A stretch of 5,472 bases of DNA, taken from positions 1 through 5,472 of the forward strand of contig CABVDR010000107.1 of NCBI GenBank assembly GCA_902497145.1. Reading direction: 5' to 3'. The stretch comes from an uncultured Oscillospiraceae bacterium (GTDB lineage Bacteria > Bacillota > Clostridia > Oscillospirales > Oscillospiraceae). Position numbers and translations under genes: made by a program. Below, piece after piece: positions 1 through 5,385 of this stretch. The notes below the pieces were generated by a model. The model saw only the letters and a list, made by a program, of their open reading frames with translations. It had not been told where the DNA came from and ran no database searches. Each line of letters begins with the position of its first letter. The stretch's first letter is position 1.

Positions 1-610
1 CCAACGTGAAGCTGGAATCCACCGCGCCGCTGATGGCGGTGGTGCCGGAGATCCGATGGAAGACATCCTCTGCCTTTTCTTTCCGCAGATGGTGGATGAG
101 CAGGATGGCAATGCCGTGCTTGTCCGCCAGCCGCTTGAGCACAGACAGATCCCGGTAGTCATTGGCGTAGGTGGCGTCGTGGATCGGACGGACCATCTGC
201 AGGGTGTCAATGATGACCAGCACGGTGTCGGGGTGTGCGGCGACAAATGCGTCCACCTGTTCCTCCAACCCTTGGCCGATGAGGGCGCACTCCGTGCAGA
301 AGTGGACGCTGTCTGGTGCGTCCTCAGTGATTTCAAAGAGTCGATTCTGGATGCGGAGGACGGAATCCTCCAGACAGAGGTACAGTGTGGTGCCCTGCTT
401 GGTGGTCATGTTCCAGACCGGTTCTCCCTTGGCAACTGTCACCGCCAGCCATAGAGCAAGCCAGGACTTGCCCACTTTCGGGGAGCCTGCCAGGATGTGC
501 AGGCCCTGAGAGATCAGGGTGTCCACCACAAAATTGGGCGGCTCCAGCGGACGATCCATCAGGGTTCTGCCGTCTACTGTGATCAGGGGATGGTTCATTT
601 TGTTGTTCAT
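1..610 (-). CDS. RepA/AAA_25-type RecA-fold ATPase, N-terminal part (cut by window edge)
   Basis: The first 203 codons are present and the C-terminus lies outside the window. Seen: Walker A GSPKVGKS at residues 42-49; the segment LYLCLEDSVLRIQNRL at 76-91, whose Glu81 is in the usual place of the catalytic glutamate; Walker B VLVIID at 130-135; and LLIHHLRK at 170-177 followed by ISGTTAISGAVD (187-198), a pattern typical of the family. Known: this RepA-like group includes the hexameric RSF1010 RepA helicase and many ATPases of phages, plasmids and integrative elements, which act on DNA in replication. Start choice: ATG at 610 follows a GGAGGT ribosome binding site (618-623) with a 7-base spacer; an in-frame ATG at codon 5 is a less well placed alternative. 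The gene diverges from the RNA polymerase-like gene and its leader holds a terminator-like hairpin. Inference: helicase or ATPase for replication of the host element. The family call is secure; the exact role is not. Confidence 0.9.
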   Translation of the reverse strand, partial: MNNKMNHPLITVDGRTLMDRPLEPPNFVVDTLISQGLHILAGSPKVGKSWLALWLAVTVAKGEPVWNMTTKQGTTLYLCLEDSVLRIQNRLFEITEDAPDSVHFCTECALIGQGLEEQVDAFVAAHPDTVLVIIDTLQMVRPIHDATYANDYRDLSVLKRLADKHGIAILLIHHLRKEKAEDVFHRISGTTAISGAVDSSFTL

Positions 611-621
611 GTTTGGTACCT

Positions 622-699
622 CCATTTCAAAAATTTGAATACAAAAAATCTCCCACCTCAAAAGAAGTGGGAGTAGTATTCATTTTGATTTTGAAATGG
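622..699. repeat. Long imperfect inverted repeat in the ATPase leader
   Basis: Three nested pairs of arms are visible: CCATTTCAAAA (622-632) with TTTTGAAATGG (689-699), TGAATAC (636-642) with GTATTCA (676-682), and CTCCCAC (650-656) with GTGGGAG (667-673). Together they make one 78-base near-palindrome with small internal loops. The outermost two bases (622-623) are also the first two G residues of the ATPase ribosome binding site, so a leftward transcript starting upstream of 699 could fold over that site. A smaller operator-like repeat, TTCAAA-AA-TTTGAA (626-639), lies in the left arm. It could be a leader regulator, a protein-binding operator, or an AT-rich origin element. Confidence 0.7.
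643..673 (-). terminator. Leftward intrinsic terminator or attenuator upstream of the ATPase gene
   Basis: Read leftwards, a 7-bp perfect stem (CTCCCAC/GTGGGAG, 650-656 with 667-673) with a 10-base loop is followed after one A by six T residues (648 to 643). This is the form of a rho-independent terminator. It lies between the structured intergenic element and the ATPase start at 610, with no leftward coding gene just upstream. It may therefore end a short leftward RNA made from the 650-890 region, or attenuate ATPase transcription. On the right-reading strand the T-rich stretch after the hairpin is broken and weaker. Confidence 0.65.
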
Positions 700-712
700 T
701 TTATGGTAGAAT
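685..712 (+). promoter_or_regulatory. Candidate rightward promoter before the folded element
   Basis: TTGATT (685-690, four of six matches to -35), a 16-base spacer, then TAGAAT (707-712, five of six matches to -10) preceded by TGG at 704-706, an extended -10 element. The expected transcription start, about seven bases on, is near 719, which is where the first stem of the folded element begins. The left part overlaps the right arm of the 622-699 inverted repeat, so a factor bound there could block it. Predicted by eye only. Confidence 0.5.
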
Positions 713-716
713 AATC

Positions 717-865
717 GCAAGCGCCGCATAGATGCGGCGGCGCGCATTACGCGCCTGCCTTTTGTTCTGCCAAAGGCAGGTTGCGCTTGTTACACCATGA
801 CCAGGCCGTCAAAGCCGGCCGCCGGAAGTCCGGCGGGCAAGCGGCCGTGCCGCTTGCTGTCATGG
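717..865 (+). ncRNA. Candidate structured RNA or structured 5' leader of the polymerase operon
   Basis: About 150 bases are almost wholly accounted for by stem-loops. Domain 1 is closed by GCAAGCGC (717-724) with GCGCTTGT (783-790) and contains CGCCGCAT/ATGCGGCG (722-729/732-739, sharing bases with the closing stem), GCGCG/CGCGC (740-744/750-754) and CTGCCTTT/AAAGGCAG (755-762/772-779). Domain 2 is closed by CCATGAC/GTCATGG (795-801/859-865) and contains GGCCG/CGGCC (804-808/816-820), GCCGGA/TCCGGC (821-826/829-834) and GCAAGCGGC/GCCGCTTGC (837-845/849-857). Each domain can be drawn as a closing stem with three hairpins, but neither has the conserved features of a tRNA. I match it to no known RNA family. 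It could be a separate ncRNA, the 5' untranslated region of the polymerase mRNA, or a DNA site such as a single-strand origin. The strand is uncertain because palindromes fold on both; plus is preferred because of the promoter at 685-712. Confidence 0.45.
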
Positions 866-871
866 TATAAT
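863..871 (+). promoter_or_regulatory. Extended -10 promoter of the polymerase operon
   Basis: TGGTATAAT is a perfect extended -10 element (TG at 863-864, TATAAT at 866-871), 22 bases before the polymerase start codon. No good -35 hexamer is seen at the usual distance (843-848 reads GGCCGT), as is common for extended -10 promoters. Its first three bases are the end of the closing stem of the folded element. It resembles the upstream candidate TGGTAGAAT at 704-712. Confidence 0.55.
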
Positions 872-894
872 GTGAGCAAACGGAGGTGAGCCAA
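867..894 (-). promoter_or_regulatory. Weak candidate leftward promoter
   Basis: Read leftwards, TTGGCT (894 to 889) and CATTAT (872 to 867) are separated by 16 bases, each matching four of six consensus positions. If used, it would give an RNA of roughly 200-220 bases through the folded element, ending at the terminator at 643-673, or the long leader of the ATPase gene. It overlaps the rightward extended -10 element and the polymerase ribosome binding site, so it is the weakest regulatory call here. Confidence 0.22.
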
Positions 895-3800
895 TGACGA
901 TCTATCAGATCTACGAGCTCTCTGCCCGGGCGGTGATGAGCTATGCCGCAGAACAAGACGGCGTTCACACCTTTACTCTGAACCGCAGCGCCACCGAGCA
1001 CTGCAAAGTACCGGGTGCCAAGCACGAACAAGACAGCTGCGCTATGTTCCACCAGCTGATGTACCAACTCCACGGGAAGGGCTGGCGGGAGCGTGGCGAG
1101 GAGAAGGTAACGGCTCTCTCCGATGTGCTGTTCTATATGGACTTCGCCGGGATCTTTGACCGGCGTGGAACCGGAAAGACGCAGCAGGCCCGCCGGGAGA
1201 AGGCCAGAGACATGTTCCGCCCCGAGGGGATCACCCTGGACTTCGGCGGCGGCCCGCATTGCTATGTGGCCTTTGAGCGCTCGGCCAGCATGAGCCGCCA
1301 GTCCCGTCTCTCCTTTATCCGGGCGGATCTGTATGAACCCATACGCCAACGGATCATGCTGAATATGGAACTGAGACGCTGCCAGCTCAGCAAACTCTAC
1401 GCCTACAATGGTCTCATGTTCTCCAGTGGAACCCGGGTGGACGGCATCCGCATTGACAAAAAACACCGGGTCATCGTTATAGACATTCCAACCAAGAGAG
1501 TGGAGCGAACGCCTGTCATCACCCTGCGGGAAGGAAGAGAGCCAGGAACCTTTTACCGGGCAGATACACTGGAAGATCTGGACATCACCTGCTTTGACGG
1601 CGTGGGTCTCATCTCCAAAGAGTACGCCGAGGTAGTGGACAAGGCCTGCTGCGGCAGCCACATCCACACCTCCTTCCAGATCCGTATGCCCTACATCAAG
1701 GGGATGCTCCATCAGGTGGACTTCAAGGACTTCTTGAAGAGAAGTGGTACCCAGAGCATTGTGGACATCTGGGGCAAGGCACACCCCGTCCGCAGTGTGG
1801 ACATCATTCTCACCCGCAGTCAGTTCAAGGCATACGGATGGCTGCGGGAGAACGGTATGACCTGGGAGGACTATTGGGACGCCTTTCGGGACTACAACCA
1901 CGCCCTGTACATCACCAACCTTAGTAAGACGGAGCCGGAGAAATTGGTAGAGCTCAACTATCAATTTCTCTCCACCCTCTCCATCCAGCCGGAGGAGTTC
2001 CGCCCCGCCGACCTGCTGGAAGGCTGGGACCACAGTCCGGAGGATGACCCCCGGCAATGGCTGACCAAGTCCACCGAGACGGCCTACTATAACTTTCGTG
2101 CCAACGAAACATACCAGCAGGAATACTTTCGCCGGGGCCTGAGCCAGCCCATGGGAAGCCGGGCGAACATCATGGCCCGGGTGCTGGAGAAGAACCCGAA
2201 GTTTATCCGTGAGTCTATCTACGCGGAACAGCTGGATGGACAGGCCCGGAAAATCCTCCGAGGCTACGCCGTCGGGCGGTTGCTGGTGCCAGGGGACAAC
2301 CGTTTTCTCTCCGGTGATCTGCTGGAACTGCTGCGGCAGTTAATTGCGCCCCGTGTGTTCCAGATGCCCGGTGAGCGGGACTTCTGCAATCAGGTGATGG
2401 GAGATTTCTTTGCGGAGGACAGCTTCTTTGCTCCTGGTGCAGCCTATGACCATGAGGACAGCTGTACTCTGCTGCGCAATCCCCACATCGCCCGGAACGA
2501 GGAATTGCAGCTGTCCGTGTACCCAGAGGGAGACGCACTGCGCCAGCATTACCTGGGCCACCTCACCAATGTGGTCATGGTGTCTGCAGACAGTTTGGCA
2601 GCGGAGCGGCTGGGCGGTGCGGACTATGACGGCGACCTCATCAAGACCATTGCCGATCCTATCCTGAACCGCTGTGTGAAGCGGAACTATGATTACGATG
2701 TCCATCAACATCTCTCCAACAACGCCAACTTGCCCCTGCTGAAGATCCCCGCTCTCTCCGCACCCAAGTCCGACGCTAACGACTGGCAGGCTCGGTTTCA
2801 GACGGTGGAGAACACCTTTGCTGCCCGCATCGGACAGATCTGCAATGCCGCCCTGGATCGCAGCGTCATCGCCTACAACGACCACGCCGACCCAGAGGAG
2901 CGCAAGCGGTGCCGCCGGGACTTGGAAGCCCTGGCCATCTATAGTGGGCTGGAGATCGACGCAGCCAAGACCGGTGTGCGGCCCAACCTGGATGAATTTC
3001 TGGGCGGACGGAAGGTAAAGCGCACTCCTTTCCTCCAGTACAAATATCTGTTGGAGCGTGCGGAGGAGCACCGCCGCGCCTGGTATGAGTCCACCCACCG
3101 GGAGCGGCTGGAGACCTTCTTTGCCGGGATTGACTGGGATCAGGTGGACTCTCCGGTGGAGCGGTTGCCCTGGCTGGCCCGCCAGCTGGAGCGCAACACG
3201 CCGAAGATCCAGAAGAAACCGGCAAAGGACAGCGAACTATTCACCTTTGCTCAGGAACGAAGTTGGAAGAAGCAGTTGGATGAGACCATTCTTTCTTCTG
3301 TCTCTGCTTTGCTATGGGACTACGAGCACTGCCTCTCCCGCATTTGGGCCTGCCGCGCCCCCGCCAAGGGACAGCAGCGAAAAACGGACATTGACCGCAT
3401 CCTCTACGCCAGGGGACAGGAGGAGGTCTGCGACAGCGACGAACTGTATGCTTTCTTCCGGCAGCTTTCATCGGAGCGTATTTCTACTTTGAGAAAGGCG
3501 ATTGTGGATCAGCAGTGGCACCTGATGACAGAAGAACAGAGAGAAGCATTCCTGCGGGAGCATCTGCCGGAGGCGGCGGATTACTACGATCTCCTGACCG
3601 ACTTCCGCCATGGCGGGTTCCGTCTGCTGGGAGATCTGGTCTGTGATATGGACGATCTGGAGGCGGCCCGGGAGCGGAAGCAGCTCCGACGCCCAACAGA
3701 TTCTCCAGCTTTCCAGAAGATGATGGAGGCCTATCTGTCTGCCCCCTTCAGCGGCAATGAGCGGGCCGTGGTGTCTAAGGTCTGCCGCAAGCTGCTGAAC

Positions 3801-3923
3801 AAGATCGTCCGGCCCAGCCTGGCGGCCCCCTATGTGGTGGCTCTGGGTAAGCGGAACCTGCTGTGGGACCTGCTGCCGGACCACATTGAGGAACATGTTC
3901 TGGAGGTGGACCATGCTGAATGA
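894..3923 (+). CDS. Single-chain double-psi beta-barrel RNA polymerase, RdRP (QDE-1)/YonO-like
   Basis: A 1009-aa protein with the motif order of eukaryotic cell-encoded RdRPs (RNA-silencing type). Seen: CYVAFERSASMSRQSR (123-138), like the 'S-x-Q-x-R' region; LYAYNGLMFSS (168-178), like the 'R-x-G-L-x-FS' motif; CFDGVGLIS (233-241) and SFQIRMPYIKG (260-270), like 'DGxGxIS' and 'SAFQIRxxxxKG' of the first barrel, with Lys269 as the likely conserved lysine; RNPHIAR (528-534), like 'RNPxxxxxD' or RNAP beta-prime 'RAPTLHR'; GGADYDGD (574-581), whose Asp577, 579 and 581 should bind the catalytic Mg; and EIDAAKTG (687-694), the post-catalytic 'VDxxKTG'. Residues 700-1009 look helical and unassigned. 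Known: QDE-1 is RNA-dependent, while YonO (about 900 aa) is a DNA-dependent phage RNA polymerase; both are single chains. The template here cannot be told from sequence. The start ATG follows GGAGGT (882-887) with a 6-base spacer. All key residues are present, so it is probably active. The family call is strong; the role is open. Confidence 0.88.
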   Translation: MTIYQIYELSARAVMSYAAEQDGVHTFTLNRSATEHCKVPGAKHEQDSCAMFHQLMYQLHGKGWRERGEEKVTALSDVLFYMDFAGIFDRRGTGKTQQARREKARDMFRPEGITLDFGGGPHCYVAFERSASMSRQSRLSFIRADLYEPIRQRIMLNMELRRCQLSKLYAYNGLMFSSGTRVDGIRIDKKHRVIVIDIPTKRVERTPVITLREGREPGTFYRADTLEDLDITCFDGVGLISKEYAEVVDKACCGSHIHTSFQIRMPYIKGMLHQVDFKDFLKRSGTQSIVDIWGKAHPVRSVDIILTRSQFKAYGWLRENGMTWEDYWDAFRDYNHALYITNLSKTEPEKLVELNYQFLSTLSIQPEEFRPADLLEGWDHSPEDDPRQWLTKSTETAYYNFRANETYQQEYFRRGLSQPMGSRANIMARVLEKNPKFIRESIYAEQLDGQARKILRGYAVGRLLVPGDNRFLSGDLLELLRQLIAPRVFQMPGERDFCNQVMGDFFAEDSFFAPGAAYDHEDSCTLLRNPHIARNEELQLSVYPEGDALRQHYLGHLTNVVMVSADSLAAERLGGADYDGDLIKTIADPILNRCVKRNYDYDVHQHLSNNANLPLLKIPALSAPKSDANDWQARFQTVENTFAARIGQICNAALDRSVIAYNDHADPEERKRCRRDLEALAIYSGLEIDAAKTGVRPNLDEFLGGRKVKRTPFLQYKYLLERAEEHRRAWYESTHRERLETFFAGIDWDQVDSPVERLPWLARQLERNTPKIQKKPAKDSELFTFAQERSWKKQLDETILSSVSALLWDYEHCLSRIWACRAPAKGQQRKTDIDRILYARGQEEVCDSDELYAFFRQLSSERISTLRKAIVDQQWHLMTEEQREAFLREHLPEAADYYDLLTDFRHGGFRLLGDLVCDMDDLEAARERKQLRRPTDSPAFQKMMEAYLSAPFSGNERAVVSKVCRKLLNKIVRPSLAAPYVVALGKRNLLWDLLPDHIEEHVLEVDHAE

Positions 3924-4791
3924 GTGGAAGGAATTTCAGGACTATACCGGTGCGGTAAAGTACACCGCCCGGAACAAGCAGGACACCACCTACCTGGGCC
4001 GGTTTACCTTCGACACCATCCTGGACTTTGAGGGACTCAACCGGGTATTGACCATCCTGGCGAGAGGTTTTCTGTTTCATAATGAGGATGGCAGCCCCGC
4101 TGAAGCGCCCCGGGAACGCATCGACTATGCCAAGCGGGGCCTGTGCGCCTGGTGCAGTGTGCCGGACAGCAAAAAAGCCACGCCCCGGGAGGCGTGGCAG
4201 TTTGGCAGTGATTTTGGGGAACTTCATGTGGATTTTCCCGGTCTTGTGGAGGAAAACGGCAACGGATGGTTTCATAGGCATGTACATCGGGTGGAAGCCT
4301 TTGTGCGGGAAAACCCGGAGAGGGTGTCCAGCAGTGCCCAGAAGAAGTGTGCCGCCATTGAAAAAGGCTTTGACCAGGCCTGGCGGGACAAGGTGATTCA
4401 GATGCAGATCCCCCTGTTCGCTCCCACCACCAAGGGGCAGTGGGGCCTGCGGTTTGACAGCTTTCTGGCTCAGGCTTTGGAACTGGGGCCGCTCCGGACG
4501 GAGGAACCGATACTTCCACCCGCATTGGTAGAGCAACTTCGCAGCCGCACGCCTAAGGGCGTTCCCGTGGAGATGGTGGAGACGCTGGCGGCCTACTACC
4601 TTGCCAATAAGCCGGAGGACTCCGACTGGGTGGTGCTGCCGGTGGCCAACTTTGACGCATATTTCGGCACCACCAGCTTTGGGCGGAAGTATCTGAAACA
4701 AATCCCGGAGACCATTTTAGAGCGATCCGAAACAGGCTTTGGACTGTGTCGGTATCGGCTGGGCGACACCCTTGCCATTAAGCAAGGATAG
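3913..4791 (+). CDS. Uncharacterised 292-aa protein coupled to the polymerase gene
   Basis: I do not recognise the family. The chosen ATG at 3913 lies inside the end of the polymerase gene (11-base overlap) and has GGAGGT at 3902-3907 with a 5-base spacer, so it is probably translated by coupling. The open frame runs 27 codons further upstream, but those overlap the polymerase end in another frame and are unlikely to be coding. The protein looks soluble, with no signal peptide or membrane segment. It is rich in aromatic and charged residues, with one CAWC pair near residue 76-79 but no second pair for a zinc site, a segment HVDFPGLVEENGNGWFHRHV near 112-131, and a C-terminal FGTTSFGRKYLKQIPETIL. 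Tight coupling to a polymerase suggests a partner subunit, template- or promoter-recognition factor, or effector; this is inference only. A leftward terminator is embedded on its antisense strand. Confidence 0.85.
   Translation: MLNEWKEFQDYTGAVKYTARNKQDTTYLGRFTFDTILDFEGLNRVLTILARGFLFHNEDGSPAEAPRERIDYAKRGLCAWCSVPDSKKATPREAWQFGSDFGELHVDFPGLVEENGNGWFHRHVHRVEAFVRENPERVSSSAQKKCAAIEKGFDQAWRDKVIQMQIPLFAPTTKGQWGLRFDSFLAQALELGPLRTEEPILPPALVEQLRSRTPKGVPVEMVETLAAYYLANKPEDSDWVVLPVANFDAYFGTTSFGRKYLKQIPETILERSETGFGLCRYRLGDTLAIKQG
4171..4198 (-). terminator. Antisense intrinsic terminator inside the 292-aa gene
   Basis: Read leftwards, GCCACGCC/GGCGTGGC (4177-4184 with 4191-4198) forms a perfect 8-bp GC-rich stem with a 6-base loop, directly followed by six T residues (4176 to 4171). 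This is a canonical rho-independent terminator for leftward transcription, yet it lies within the rightward coding sequence. It would stop transcripts running leftwards from the convergent small-gene cluster before they reach the polymerase gene. On the rightward strand there is no T tract after the hairpin, so sense transcription should pass. Confidence 0.7.
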
Positions 4792-4793
4792 AA

Positions 4794-5084
4794 TCAGGCA
4801 TCCATCTCCGCTTCTTCCGCTGGAGATGGATGCCTGTTCATGTCAAAATGATTCAGTTCGTTTGCCATTTCCCACGCCAGACGAAATCCGCAGATAAAGC
4901 TGTCCACGGAGCGTTGCTCTATCATCAGATTCTGGGCGTCGATGATCTGCAGCACCAGTTTATGCTCCGGCTTGTCCAACCGCTCAATGAGCTGCCGGTG
5001 GCAGGTTTCAACTTCCTGTTCGGCCTCCGCCATGGGTAAAGCGATGTAAAACCTGTCATACAACAATTTCAGTGTGTCGTTCAT
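4794..5084 (-). CDS. Small DUF6809-like protein, 96 aa
   Basis: From memory this resembles small Clostridia proteins annotated DUF6809: MNDTLKLLYDRFYIALPM at the N-terminus, then a helical stretch with CHRQLIERL, KLVLQIIDAQNLM and DSFICGFRLAWEMANEL. The function of that group is not known to me. The protein appears all-helical and acidic at its end (PAEEAEMDA), with no signal peptide or membrane helix. Start choice: ATG at 5084 follows AAGGAGG at 5093-5099 with an 8-base spacer. A start at 5111, nine codons upstream, would put the ribosome binding site inside the gene and is rejected. It converges on the 292-aa gene with only two bases between the stop codons, and its last 14 codons form the palindrome at 4795-4836. 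Such proteins occur in mobile elements, which fits the neighbourhood. Confidence 0.75.
   Translation of the reverse strand: MNDTLKLLYDRFYIALPMAEAEQEVETCHRQLIERLDKPEHKLVLQIIDAQNLMIEQRSVDSFICGFRLAWEMANELNHFDMNRHPSPAEEAEMDA
4795..4836. terminator. Strong palindrome at the convergent gene junction, possible bidirectional terminator
   Basis: CAGGCATCCATCTCC (4795-4809) pairs perfectly with 4822-4836, giving a 15-bp stem and a 12-base loop. It begins three bases after the stop codon of the rightward gene and covers nearly all of the last 14 sense codons of the leftward gene. Neither side has a clear T tract, so it may block or weaken both transcripts, or protect 3' ends from nucleases, rather than act as a full intrinsic terminator. 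Confidence 0.55.
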
Positions 5085-5140
5085 GCGTCTCGCCTCCTTG
5101 TAGCAAGACACAATAGCACAGGTCAGAGGAAATCGCCACT

Positions 5141-5171
5141 ATTATATTTTCAAAATTTCCAGAATAGTGAA
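5141..5171 (-). promoter_or_regulatory. Weak candidate promoter for the DUF6809-like gene
   Basis: Read leftwards, a perfect TATAAT (5146 to 5141) lies 57 bases before the start codon at 5084, with TTCACT (5171 to 5166) 19 bases upstream as a poor -35. The region is AT-rich and sits at the stop codon of the 38-aa ORF. It would let the DUF6809-like gene be transcribed apart from the upstream genes. The 19-base spacer makes this tentative. Confidence 0.3.
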
Positions 5172-5258
5172 CTCCAACTTTTCCCGGCGAATCAACCTCT
5201 GCTGAGAAGTCTCCTGTGTGAGTCCCTGGCTGTTGGTTTCATGGATGGATTCAGCCAT
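5142..5258 (-). CDS. Small ORF, 38 aa, hypothetical
   Basis: ATG at 5258 is preceded by AAAGGAGAG (5264-5272) at good spacing, the main reason to believe this short frame. The product is hydrophilic, starting MAESIHETNSQGLTQ and ending in a short amphipathic stretch, LEFTILEILKI, with a basic RLIRREK before it. There is no membrane segment or known motif. It lies between the 31-codon ORF and the DUF6809-like gene on the same strand, 31 bases after the stop of the former and 57 bases before the start of the latter, so it may be in one operon. Function unknown. Confidence 0.6.
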   Translation of the reverse strand: MAESIHETNSQGLTQETSQQRLIRREKLEFTILEILKI

Positions 5259-5289
5259 ATACACTCTCCTTTGCTGTTTCAGTCCTGAA

Positions 5290-5385
5290 TCACTTTACCT
5301 TGCCCATGCGGATGCCATGAGAGAAATCTTCAGGCGTTTGTTTCTTCATAAAGCGCACGGTAATGGGAGGAATTCTCCGCTTCAA
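5290..5385 (-). CDS. Possible 31-aa small protein with TTG start
   Basis: An open frame begins with TTG at 5385, overlapping the stop of the upstream gene as TTGA, a 4-base overlap typical of translational coupling. The product is basic, about LKRRIPPITVRFMKKQ followed by TPEDFSHGIRMGKVK. An internal ATG gives a 19-aa alternative (5292 + 57 bases upstream), with no good ribosome binding site. Support is the overlap and the lack of another explanation for this stretch; no family is recognised. It may instead be untranslated spacer. Confidence 0.4.
   Translation of the reverse strand: MKRRIPPITVRFMKKQTPEDFSHGIRMGKVK

Noticed and set aside
56..582. Three rightward open frames at the left edge
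   Set aside because: They lie opposite the ATPase, whose Walker A, Walker B and other motifs are unambiguous on the other strand.
795..865. A tRNA gene, because of a 7-bp closing stem and three inner hairpins
   Set aside because: Arm lengths and loop sizes are wrong, there is no 7-base anticodon loop in the middle hairpin, and no T-arm consensus is present.
622..865. CRISPR array, because of repeated palindromes
   Set aside because: The hairpins differ in sequence from one another and there are no regular direct repeats or spacers.
747..2057. 436-codon leftward open frame opposite the polymerase N-terminal half
   Set aside because: It is antisense to a gene with clear catalytic motifs, has no recognisable domain, runs into the hairpin region at its end, and long antisense frames are expected in GC-rich coding DNA.
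4352..4384. Leftward terminator near a T5 run in the 292-aa gene
   Set aside because: Only about 4 bp of stem (AGGC/GCCT) can be formed before the T run, too weak to call.
3775..4701. 308-codon leftward open frame opposite the 292-aa gene
   Set aside because: Shadow frame: proline- and glycine-rich, no ribosome binding site or known motif, and it contains the antisense terminator.
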